A stretch of DNA of 39,301 bases from Nostoc sp. S13. Its GTDB lineage: Bacteria; Cyanobacteriota; Cyanobacteriia; Cyanobacteriales; Nostocaceae. Under the pieces are notes generated by a model that was not told the DNA's origin, did no database searches, and was given only the letters and a program-made list of their open reading frames with translations. Position numbers and translations under genes: made by a program. The stretch spans positions 1 through 39,301 of the forward strand of contig NZ_JAQYWQ010000068.1 of assembly GCF_029379315.1 (NCBI RefSeq), in the 5' to 3' direction. This document shows positions 8,102-16,118 of this stretch, one piece after another (the stretch's first letter is position 1; each line of letters opens with the position of its first letter).

Positions 8102-9280
8102 ATGTCAAATAATACTAATACTCGTTCGACTGGCATTCCTTTTAATTCTGTAAGTTACTCGCTTTATCCGGCAGGACGGCGAGGCAAGCATAAAATTTTT
8201 ATTGGCATGGCTCCTGGAGTAGGCAAAACCTACCGGATGCTGGAAGAGGGACACGCACTCAAGCATGAAGGAATTGATGTCATAGTTGGGCTTTTGGAAA
8301 CCCACGGACGCAAGAAGACTGTTGAGAAAGCAGAGGGACTGGAGATTTTACCCCGCAAGCAATTTCCTCAGGGTAACTTGATGCTAACTGACATGGATAC
8401 AGATACTATTTTAAAGCGATCGCCCCAATTAGTTTTAATCGATGAACTTGCCCATACCAATGTCCCTGGTTCTCCACGCGAAAAACGCTACGAAGATGTA
8501 GAAGTAGTTTTGGCAGCAGGTATTGATGTCTACTCCACAATGAATGTGCAACATTTGGAAAGTCTCAATGATCTAGTAGCCAGAATTACAGGTGTGGTAG
8601 TCCGGGAACGTGTTCCTGACAGGATTATGGATGAAGCAGATGAAATAGTGGTAGTGGATGTCACACCGGAAACACTACAAGAACGGTTATTAGAAGGCAA
8701 GATTTACCCACCCCAAAAAATCCAACAATCTCTCGATAATTTTTTCCAACGCCGCAACCTGATTGCTTTGCGGGAGTTGGCTTTGCGGGAAGTCGCAGAC
8801 AACGTAGAAGAAAATGCGATTGCGCTTCGCGCACGCTTCGCGAACGCCACTACCCCCAACGGACAATCCTGTAATATTCACGAGCGGGTTTTGGTATGTG
8901 TATCCACTTATCCCAACTCAGTACAGCTGTTGCGCCGGGGTGCGAGGCTGGCTAACTATATGAACGCGCCGCTTTATACCTTGTTCGTTGCCGAACCAGA
9001 GCGCTTCCTCACCAAAGAGGAAAGCTTGCACATCTACACTTGTGAGAAACTCTGTAAAGAATTTGAAGGTACTTTTCTTCGTTTTAATAACACTAACGTA
9101 GCCAATGCGATCGCTGAAGTCGCTGAGAAATATCGGATCACCCAAATTGTAATTGGAGAGAGTCAGCGATCGCGCTGGCAAATGCTCCTCAAAGGATCTT
9201 TGACGCAAAAATTGGTACGCTTGCTCAAAAATATAGATTTGCATATCATTGCCAGCGAAAAAATGGTTTCACCCAAATAG
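8102..9280 (+). CDS. kdpD: Truncated-type KdpD (sensor/Usp domains, no kinase)
   Basis: A 392-aa protein equal to the N-terminal cytoplasmic half of KdpD. The KdpD domain (about 28-235) has Walker A GMAPGVGKTY and a Walker B-like LVLIDELAHTNVPGS. A Usp-like domain follows (about 260-380, RVLVCVSTYPNS onward, ending IVIGESQRSRW and DLHIIASEK). The membrane segments and the histidine kinase of enterobacterial KdpD are absent, as is known for Anabaena KdpD, so it cannot phosphorylate a regulator by itself. It may act with a separate kinase. The codons at about 8818-8848 (ALRARFANA) look like a small GC-rich CGCTTCGCG repeat inserted between the two domains. The gene ends four bases before the end of the convergent carotenoid oxygenase gene. 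Confidence 0.93.
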   Translation: MSNNTNTRSTGIPFNSVSYSLYPAGRRGKHKIFIGMAPGVGKTYRMLEEGHALKHEGIDVIVGLLETHGRKKTVEKAEGLEILPRKQFPQGNLMLTDMDTDTILKRSPQLVLIDELAHTNVPGSPREKRYEDVEVVLAAGIDVYSTMNVQHLESLNDLVARITGVVVRERVPDRIMDEADEIVVVDVTPETLQERLLEGKIYPPQKIQQSLDNFFQRRNLIALRELALREVADNVEENAIALRARFANATTPNGQSCNIHERVLVCVSTYPNSVQLLRRGARLANYMNAPLYTLFVAEPERFLTKEESLHIYTCEKLCKEFEGTFLRFNNTNVANAIAEVAEKYRITQIVIGESQRSRWQMLLKGSLTQKLVRLLKNIDLHIIASEKMVSPK

Positions 9281-9284
9281 GGAA

Positions 9285-10784
9285 TCAAATTTCCTCAAAA
9301 ACCTCAGAAGTAAAGCTCCCATGCAGACCATAGGGGATATGATGCTTAAGATGTAGCCGAGCAATCGCACATGCAGAGAAATCACTAGCATCCAAAATTA
9401 CCAAATCTGAGCGGTGATGGGCAGCATCATAAACCAAAGCTAATACCCAACCATCATCTTCCTTTTCGGAACCTGGGCGCGGGACAAAAATCGGTTCACC
9501 GACAAAACCACGGGGTGCAGCACTCCAAAATTGTCTTTCTCCAGACTGTAAATCAATTTTCAGCAATGCTTGTAAAGGGGCATTACCAGTCTCTGCATGA
9601 GCCGCAGCTATATATAAATATCGATAAGAGCGTCCCACATTCGCCGGATGTATGCTGGCAAATTCACAACAACGGCCATCAATCAATTCCCGCCGGACTG
9701 TCTGATCTTTTAGATTCAGATAAAATCGCCAGAGTTGACCAGGTGAAGACGCTTCAAAATCAACTTGTCGAAAATCGCTTTTAGGTTGGACTTTTAATAA
9801 ATCTTGGTAGCAAATGGAGTCAATCATCACTTCCTCTCCTACCTCAAAAGCATTAACGTGGTGGAAGACGAAACCCGACTGAGTTTCCAGAATTTTTATC
9901 TTTTCTTGCCCTTCTTGGGGAAAGCGGGGAATAATTAGAATTTGAGTTGGCTGATTTGGCTGAAATTTGATACATTCTCCCGCCGCACGTATTCCCAAGG
10001 CGAAAGGTATGGGATTAAAGGTGACAGGATTTTGAAAGAAGATGCAGTAATTGGGAGTAATGACAAAATCGTGAATGAAAGAGAAACCAGGAATTTTATG
10101 AGCCTGCTGTCTAACAATTTCACCTGCTGAGTTTAGCTCGAAAATAGTAATTGTGGTAGATAATCCCGGCTTAATCGAGAAATTTACCAGGCAAGGCTCA
10201 TCCCCATCTTGGTTACAATTCTTTTCCAAGCGGGGATGTGCAGCGAAAGCTTCACCTGCTGACAAAACACCATTAAAATATTCATTCCCCAAGGTTTCAA
10301 GAGTGTAGGGATCGAGGCGATGTGCTTCAGCCCCTTCCCAGAGTGCTAGCAGTTTCCCACCCCAATAAATAACATTTGTATTGGCGATATTTTTGAGTTT
10401 GAAGTCAAAGATATTTGCTAGCCAACCGCCGGGTTTTTCAGTACCAAAAGTACCGCGATAGAGAATTTTTCCCGCCTTTTGCTCTGCTAAATAGCCAGTT
10501 GTGCGGACAAAGCGGTTGCGAAAATGAGCACGACCATTGATAAAGGTAATTTTGCTAATCATCCCATCCCCATCAAACGGGTGATGAAGAGGTTGCCCGT
10601 TCACATCCAGCAAACCAGGGCCATTTCTAAACAACGTACCTTCTAGTTCTTTAGGAATTTGTCCTTCTATATCATCAATCCAATAATCAAACTCTTGGGT
10701 GAGAGATTGATATCCTCCTTGCCAGTCTGCACGAGTATAGGATTTTTTTGTAACTGGGCTTTCTTGACTTTTAAAACTTTGCAT
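9285..10784 (-). CDS. Carotenoid cleavage oxygenase (RPE65/CCD family)
   Basis: Non-haem iron dioxygenase of 499 aa that cleaves carotenoids or apocarotenoids at a double bond. The four iron-binding histidines of the family can be placed: His183 (FAAHPRLE), His238 (FIHDFVIT), His308 or 309 (FVFHHVNAFE) and His488 (YGLHGSF) near the C-terminus. The spacing is close to that of the cyanobacterial apocarotenoid 15,15'-oxygenase. The N-terminal FRNGPGL and HPFDGDGM motifs are also typical. No signal peptide is seen, so a soluble or membrane-associated cytosolic enzyme is expected. Substrate and cleavage site cannot be read from the sequence. The transporter gene upstream on the same strand is 97 bases away and might share a transcript. 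Confidence 0.95.
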   Translation of the reverse strand: MQSFKSQESPVTKKSYTRADWQGGYQSLTQEFDYWIDDIEGQIPKELEGTLFRNGPGLLDVNGQPLHHPFDGDGMISKITFINGRAHFRNRFVRTTGYLAEQKAGKILYRGTFGTEKPGGWLANIFDFKLKNIANTNVIYWGGKLLALWEGAEAHRLDPYTLETLGNEYFNGVLSAGEAFAAHPRLEKNCNQDGDEPCLVNFSIKPGLSTTITIFELNSAGEIVRQQAHKIPGFSFIHDFVITPNYCIFFQNPVTFNPIPFALGIRAAGECIKFQPNQPTQILIIPRFPQEGQEKIKILETQSGFVFHHVNAFEVGEEVMIDSICYQDLLKVQPKSDFRQVDFEASSPGQLWRFYLNLKDQTVRRELIDGRCCEFASIHPANVGRSYRYLYIAAAHAETGNAPLQALLKIDLQSGERQFWSAAPRGFVGEPIFVPRPGSEKEDDGWVLALVYDAAHHRSDLVILDASDFSACAIARLHLKHHIPYGLHGSFTSEVFEEI

Positions 10785-10881
10785 GCACTTTATTTTTTAT
10801 TGTTACTTTGCACGAAAAAATCTAGCCGCTAAAAAGAATTTCTTTGCGACTTTGCTACGCCAGTGCATGAGATTTATTAGA

Positions 10882-12297
10882 CTATTCCACTATTTCCGAC
10901 TCTGGTTCTCTCAGTATCAACTCAGACATCAAATCAGGCAAAAACGGTTGTTCTCCGTCTTTGGGTGTCTCAGTTTGATCTTCAGCAGCAGGTAGCCAGT
11001 TGATAAATGGTAGGGGCAATAGCGTGCTGAGGTTAGTAATTAACACCAACACCCAAAGTGACTCAAAGTTCGTTGCGGTGATTCCCAACCAATATGTGAT
11101 TAATGCCCCAAATGCACGAGAAACCGTTCCTGCCGAATTAAACACCGACATTAACAAGGCAAATAATGTCGCTTCCACACCAGAGGGACAAAGCCTTGCT
11201 GCTAGAACCATCACTTGCATAAAGGCAATTTGACCCATCACGGAAAGAACAACACTATCACCCAAACTAAACCAGTGGTCATCTATACCCAACCGCCTGT
11301 TTGTGTGAGTCACTAACAACAGCATTGTCATCCCTAAAATTGACGAAAGGACGGTACTCCAAGCAAAAATCACGCGAAAAGGGATGCTTTTGAGGAAACG
11401 TTGAAAAATCCAAACACCTACTAGAGAAGCAAAACTTGTTACCAAGTGTACCCGCCCCAAAAATTCTGGTTCAAAGTGTAATTCGTTGGTAGAGAAGTAG
11501 AAAAAGGCTGAGTCAGCATTTGGCGTAGCTTGCCAGACGAAGATAAACGCCGTTGGTAGCCAAATTGTTTTTTGGGTAATGGCTTGGCGTAGCTGCCCCA
11601 GTTGATGTTTGATTGATAGAGGGTTAGTTTGATTACTATCTTGAGAATCTTTGTTAATGGGGGACTCAGCAATTAACCAAGCTACCCCTGAGACGATCAG
11701 AGGAAAGAAGGCGGTAATTCCAAAGACGGTACGGGTAGTAAAGTATTCAAGTAGCAGACCACTAAAGTATGCTGTTATCAAACCTCCAATCGCAGAAGCA
11801 CCCCAGGACAGAGATTGTAGTGAACCGGCTTTAGCTTGCGATTCGCCTCTGGCTCGTTCCACAACCAGTGAGTCAACTATCACGTCACTCATGGCGACAG
11901 AGAGAGAACCAAGAGCGATCGCTAACGTAGCTCCCCAGCTAGTATGAACTATTGTGGCCAGACTTATCCAGGAAGCAGTTCCCAGTATCCCGGATAAAAT
12001 CAAGTAAGGACGCCGACGATAGCCAAAGATAGGCAAGCCATCAGAGATAAAACCAAACACTGGCTTGATCATCCAAGGTAGGAAGACAATTCCCAATAGC
12101 GTCGACATCTGGACTGGACTCAGATGCAGTTCATCTTTGAGGAAAAAGCTAACGGCTAGACGCGATAGCCCTAAAATTCCTTGGACAAAGTAAACGGTGA
12201 GAATTGCAATTAACTCCGCATTAGGTTCATTACCCAAAAAGATTTTTTGTGTTAATGAGTCTTTGACCTTGGACAAGCCAGATGATTGAAGCACCAT
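10882..12297 (-). CDS. Folate/biopterin transporter (FBT) family MFS protein
   Basis: Membrane protein of 471 aa with about twelve hydrophobic segments. It shows the FBT-family N-terminal pattern VYFVQGILGLSRLAVSFFLK and then LLGIVFLPWMIKPVFGFISD, followed by GYRRRPYLILSG and DVIVDSLVVERARGES. FBT proteins carry folates or pterins across the inner membrane; cyanobacterial and plastid members move folate. A different small-molecule substrate is possible, so the assignment is to the family only. The start ATG at 12295-12297 fits. It lies ahead of the carotenoid oxygenase gene on the same strand. Confidence 0.92.
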   Translation of the reverse strand: MVLQSSGLSKVKDSLTQKIFLGNEPNAELIAILTVYFVQGILGLSRLAVSFFLKDELHLSPVQMSTLLGIVFLPWMIKPVFGFISDGLPIFGYRRRPYLILSGILGTASWISLATIVHTSWGATLAIALGSLSVAMSDVIVDSLVVERARGESQAKAGSLQSLSWGASAIGGLITAYFSGLLLEYFTTRTVFGITAFFPLIVSGVAWLIAESPINKDSQDSNQTNPLSIKHQLGQLRQAITQKTIWLPTAFIFVWQATPNADSAFFYFSTNELHFEPEFLGRVHLVTSFASLVGVWIFQRFLKSIPFRVIFAWSTVLSSILGMTMLLLVTHTNRRLGIDDHWFSLGDSVVLSVMGQIAFMQVMVLAARLCPSGVEATLFALLMSVFNSAGTVSRAFGALITYWLGITATNFESLWVLVLITNLSTLLPLPFINWLPAAEDQTETPKDGEQPFLPDLMSELILREPESEIVE

Positions 12298-12387
12298 TCG
12301 ATAAAGACTTTTTAACTTTTATTTACTTTTCTATCATAACTATTCTGAGGATGTGGGCTTTCTGTAAGCTTTTTCCTTTTATGAATA

Positions 12388-12520
12388 CAGCAGTCAGCAG
12401 TCAGAATGAATTCTGTACGACTAGCGGATAGCGCCGCGTTAACTCATGGAGCGTCTTGATTCTGATGCCAAGCCGCAGAGCAATCTCAAGCTTTGCTCCT
12501 GAATTCTGACTTGTGACGAA
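12388..12520. repeat. Composite repeat with CAGAATGAATTCTG edge
   Basis: Starts with CAGTCAGCAGTCAGAATGAA and ends CTCCTGAATTCTGACT, so its ends are roughly inverted. The segment ATGAATTCTGTACGA (12407-12421) also closes the window at 39287-39301. Internal GCGGATAGCGCCGCGTTAAC material is a typical Nostoc palindromic module. Together with the next element it occupies most of the 468-base gap 12298-12765; I see no gene in that gap. Confidence 0.6.
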
Positions 12521-12535
12521 TGTATTCTTCTTCAA

Positions 12536-12626
12536 TAGACATCTGGTGAAATTAAATATGCGTTATCTAGAACCCTTGTAAAGACGCGAAATTTCGCGTC
12601 TCTACATTCTTTTTCGGAGATGTCTA
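12536..12626. repeat. Possible 91-bp MITE with TAGACATCT ends
   Basis: Ends are TAGACATCTGGTGAAA at the left and the complement of TAGACATCTCCGAAAA at the right: nine identical terminal bases and 12 of 16 overall. In the middle (12582-12601) sits the perfect 20-bp palindrome AGACGCGAAA/TTTCGCGTCT. This suggests a palindromic repeat nested in a small non-autonomous transposon. No coding capacity. Confidence 0.55.
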
Positions 12627-12765
12627 ATAGACTTATCCACAAATAAACCTCAAAATAGCTGAAACCCTTACATAGCTGGCTTTTTAGCTTATATAAAACA
12701 GGAACCTCTAAAACCCTCTCCAGAGCTAGGTTTCAGCCAAATAAAGTTCTCATTTCCGGATAAGT

Positions 12766-13761
12766 CTAATACAATCCCAACCCTTCTGGAAAATCCAGCA
12801 TGATGTTTAGGTTTTGGATTGCGGCTCCCGATGCGCCCTTACCTAAGTTGTCAAGACGAGCAACTAGCAACACTTCTTTGGTAGTGTCATTGGCGAATAC
12901 AAAAACCTGAACAATATTGGTGCCGTTGATTGCTGCATCTACGCCCGTCGTAGACATCGCATCCAGAAACGTTCCATCTCTCAGCAGAGTAGAATCTTGG
13001 AATGGAGCAACCTGCACGAATTTTTCACTTTGGTAGTAGTCAGCAACTGCTTGATAAATTACCTCACCTGATGGTGGATTATCCAAAATCCCTAGCGGCA
13101 AAGGCACTTGCACCAGCATCCCCTGCTCAAAATCTCCCACTGCCGGTACGAACAGAGGCGGTGATGCTAACCCCGAAAAGTAATGCATTTCCTTAACGTG
13201 CTTATGCCCAAACTGCAAACCATAGATGCCATAAGGGTAGAGCGACTCTCCCCCAGCTTGCTGTTCATGGAAGGTATGGTACTGTTTGATCAGATTTTTT
13301 CCGCCACCAGAGTAACCTGACACTGCATTAACGGTGACGGGAAAGTTACTCTTCAGAAGTCCCTTGGCAATCAACGGACGGATACAAGCTAAAAATCCTG
13401 TAGGATAACAGCCTGGATTGCTCACAAACTGGGCGCTGGCGATTTTTTCTCGCTGTCCTGGATTTAATTCAGGGAAGCCATATACCCAGCCTTTAGCTGT
13501 ACGATGGGCACTACTAGCATCAAGAATCTTAACCGTACTACTACTGACTAAACTAACAGCTTCGCGGGCTGCGTCATCAGGCAGGCAGAGAATGACAACA
13601 TCGACGGCATTGAGTAGTTTGGCTCGCTCAGTTGCATCCTTACGTTTAGATGCATCAATGCTAACTAACTCGATGTCATCGCGTTGGTTGAGACGTGAGT
13701 AAATCTGTAAGCCTGTGGTTCCTGATTCCCCATCAATGAAAATCTTCGGTTTAGTAGTCAT
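12766..13761 (-). CDS. argC: N-acetyl-gamma-glutamyl-phosphate reductase, type 2
   Basis: Third step of arginine synthesis: NADPH-dependent reduction of N-acetylglutamyl phosphate to the semialdehyde. The 331-aa protein has the type-2 ArgC N-terminus FIDGESGTTGLQIYSRL (nucleotide-binding glycine region) and LDASSAHRT. The catalytic Cys118 is in NPGCYPT. The order SGYSGGGK, then EMHYFSGL and FVPAVGDFEQGM, also matches. Type-2 enzymes are shorter (about 310-330 aa) than the roughly 350-aa type-1 form, and the length agrees. The ATG at 13759-13761 is the natural start. No arg genes sit beside it, which is usual for cyanobacteria, where these genes are dispersed. Confidence 0.95.
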   Translation of the reverse strand: MTTKPKIFIDGESGTTGLQIYSRLNQRDDIELVSIDASKRKDATERAKLLNAVDVVILCLPDDAAREAVSLVSSSTVKILDASSAHRTAKGWVYGFPELNPGQREKIASAQFVSNPGCYPTGFLACIRPLIAKGLLKSNFPVTVNAVSGYSGGGKNLIKQYHTFHEQQAGGESLYPYGIYGLQFGHKHVKEMHYFSGLASPPLFVPAVGDFEQGMLVQVPLPLGILDNPPSGEVIYQAVADYYQSEKFVQVAPFQDSTLLRDGTFLDAMSTTGVDAAINGTNIVQVFVFANDTTKEVLLVARLDNLGKGASGAAIQNLNIMLDFPEGLGLY

Positions 13762-14667
13762 GCCCTTGTGATATGTGAGTGATATTTTGATTAATACTTA
13801 CTTGAACTCTGATAAGGGACTGACAAATAAAAAAATACTCAACTACTTATTGTGGGTGTCTCGCCGGCCCTTAGCCAAAGGCTGGCAAAACTTCGGTGTG
13901 AGCGCTCAGTCGAACGCTGCCCACCTTACAAGTAAGCTGTCGCGCATTTAATTTGCACAACTAGGGCGGGCAAGATGCCCACCCCACAAGAGATTCATTT
14001 TTTTGAGGATGCAAATTAAAAGATTTTTAGCTTAGTAGTAATTTATTTGTTGGAATTCCCTAAATAAATTATAAAAGTCAATGCCTTCGCCAAAAATAGA
14101 GGTAGTCTAGCTTTTGCCGTGAGGGTTTGATAATTGAGGCTATTTTTTGATCAATATCTTTATACAGCAAGCTTTTTACAAATTACATGCCTTTGCTCTG
14201 GTAGTCTGAACTTAGTTTTTTTGAAAAATCAAATCAGATTCCCATTGCAGATGTAAAAATTTAATTAAATTTTTTTGTGTTGCTCACGACATCTAAAAAA
14301 TAATGAGTATGTTATCCTACTTAACGAGGTCATAAATGATCTAATTTTAAGCAATTAACCTAAGTGTGAATACAGGCATTGCGGTGTAGACTAGGCGGAG
14401 GATTTCTCAATTCTTCCTGACTAGGGCTATACCAAAATTTCTGGTGAGTTCTCACTAAAAACTAGCTTAAATAACGAATTTGTAGTACCTGATATCACAA
14501 ATTAGTTGTGAAAAGCAGCTACTACAAAATTTGTTATGTCAAGCTATTATAGCTGTTTTCAATTGTATGGAATACATATATGTTGAGGAGTGCAAAGTTT
14601 TGCGCCCCATAGCGTGTTGCGTCCATATGAGAATAATCGCTATACCCAGTCTGCGAGAGATTCATAA
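13762..14667. other. Long intergenic region with interspersed repeats
   Basis: About 900 bases without a supportable gene. At 13862-13995 there are two common Nostoc repeats: one containing GAGCGCTCAGTCGAACGCTG, related to the repeat at 37686-37697, and one with GGGCGGGCAAGATGCCCACC, which forms a small hairpin. The rest (about 14000-14660) is AT-rich and shows nothing I can name. An open frame at 14531-14806 has unconvincing composition and runs into the inverted repeat at 14668-14790. Confidence 0.6.
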
Positions 14668-14790
14668 AAATAAATCGAAGAGCCTTATTAAAACGACTAA
14701 CTATGCTCAGAGTGAAACTATGTTCTGCGGAGTAGTTTCCGAAGGCGAGTGCGTTTTTGTCACCAGAAGGGTAGGCTCTTCGATTTATTT
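14668..14790. repeat. 123-bp element with 17-bp perfect inverted ends
   Basis: AAATAAATCGAAGAGCC at 14668-14684 is exactly complementary to 14774-14790. Inside, GAAACTA and TAGTTTC form a second, nested 7-bp inverted repeat around TGTTCTGCGGAG. It ends 37 bases before the start of the seven-repeat protein gene. It could be a MITE or a structured leader of that mRNA. Confidence 0.7.
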
Positions 14791-14827
14791 AGTGCTAAGT
14801 GCCTGAGCAAATTTTTGTAGGAGTTAA

Positions 14828-16000
14828 GTGAACAAGATGAATCTGTGCAAACAACGTCAAAACAAGAATAGAGTATTGATTTTAACTTCCCTGGCTGTGT
14901 TGGCATCTCCATTAGTATTGCCTTTGCAACAAGCCTTTGCAGGAACATTAACGACCGTTGTAAATTTCAACGGTGCTAATGGAGCCGCTCCAAGTGCAGG
15001 CGTGCTAGCAGGGAGTGATGGCAATCTTTATGGAACCACTTCCGCAGGTGGTTCGCAAAATAAAGGAACAGCATTCAAATTAACTGGTCCTACTTTTAGT
15101 CCTCTGACTACACTAGTTAACTTCACTGGAACCAATGGAACTAACCCAGTTGCTAGATTATTCCAAGCAAGTGATGGCAATCTATATGGTGCAACCTTTC
15201 TAGGTGGTACAAATAACTCTGGTACGTTGTTTAAGTTACAAAAAACAACTTTTACAACCCTGACAAATCTTTGGAATTTCAATGGCGCGAATGGAGCCAA
15301 TCCAGCAGGTCGATTGATTTCAGGTAGCGATGGCAGTTTGTGGGGGACAACTTCTGCCGGTGGGGTAAACAGTAAAGGAACTGTATTCAAGATTCCTTTA
15401 ACTGGTGGTGTCCCCACTATCTTAGTTAACTTCAACGGTACTAATGGAGCAACTCCATTAGCAAGGTTGCAATTAGCTACTGACAAAAACTACTATGGCA
15501 CCGCTTCAGCAGGTGGAGCAAGTAATAAAGGTGTGGCATTCAAGTTAACTCCCGCAGGAGCAATAACTTCATATAGCTTTAGTGGTGCTAATGGGCAAAG
15601 TCCCCAGTCTGGATTAACTGAAGATGCTGGATTTCTTTATGGCACGACTTTTGTAGGTGGAGCCAGTAATAAAGGATCAATATTCAAGGTTCCGCTCGGT
15701 GGCGGTACACCAGTTTTAGTTGCCAGTTTTAATGGCAGCAATGGAGCCAACCCCACAGCTGCACTCACAAAAGGAAAGGACGGTAACTTCTATGGTGCAA
15801 CTTCTACAGGTGGTGCAAATAATAAAGGAGGCATCTATCGGTTGACTGGAGGAACCATCACTTTGTTATTTAGTTTTAGTGGCACGGATGGGGCAACTCC
15901 GCAGTCCACACTAATTCAACTTGCTAATGGTTCATTTTACGGTACCACCTCTACTGGTGGCGCTTCTGGAAAAGGAACAGTGTTTAAGTTTATACCATAG
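14828..16000 (+). CDS. Secreted seven-repeat protein (Gloeo/Verruco repeat)
   Basis: The N-terminus has a basic stretch, a hydrophobic segment and a signal peptidase-like site (LQQAFA|GTL, near residue 39). The rest is seven tandem units of about 48-52 residues. Each has a V-N-F-x-G-x-N-G-A opening, a DGNLYGTTSAGG-like core, and a KGTVFKL-like strand. This is the Gloeo/Verruco extracellular repeat. Seven four-strand units suggest a seven-bladed beta-propeller (inference). No anchor, LPXTG or PEP-CTERM tail is seen, so it is probably periplasmic or released. A GTG at 14828 gives the annotated start with AGGAG at 14819-14823; the ATG at 14837 is an alternative. Function unknown. It ends at a strong convergent terminator shared with glpK. 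Confidence 0.85.
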   Translation: MNKMNLCKQRQNKNRVLILTSLAVLASPLVLPLQQAFAGTLTTVVNFNGANGAAPSAGVLAGSDGNLYGTTSAGGSQNKGTAFKLTGPTFSPLTTLVNFTGTNGTNPVARLFQASDGNLYGATFLGGTNNSGTLFKLQKTTFTTLTNLWNFNGANGANPAGRLISGSDGSLWGTTSAGGVNSKGTVFKIPLTGGVPTILVNFNGTNGATPLARLQLATDKNYYGTASAGGASNKGVAFKLTPAGAITSYSFSGANGQSPQSGLTEDAGFLYGTTFVGGASNKGSIFKVPLGGGTPVLVASFNGSNGANPTAALTKGKDGNFYGATSTGGANNKGGIYRLTGGTITLLFSFSGTDGATPQSTLIQLANGSFYGTTSTGGASGKGTVFKFIP

Positions 16001-16045
16001 TATCACAAACAATCTACGTGCAAAATAAATAGTAGAACGTAGATT

Positions 16046-16092
16046 TTTCCACTTTCAGATAGTCACACTTACTGACTATTTGAAAGTGGAAA
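16046..16092. terminator. Bidirectional hairpin terminator
   Basis: Two 20-base arms (16046-16065 and 16073-16092) pair at 19 of 20 positions around a 7-base loop. The arms begin TTTCC and end GGAAA. It lies between two convergent genes, so it can serve the repeat protein gene and glpK alike. Confidence 0.85.
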
Positions 16093-16118
16093 CTTTTCAA
16101 CTCGTTTTTGGTGAAGGG

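Noticed and set aside
14531..14806. 91-aa open frame before the seven-repeat protein
   Set aside because: Unlikely residue composition, no homology that I recognise, and its 3' half lies within a 123-bp inverted repeat.
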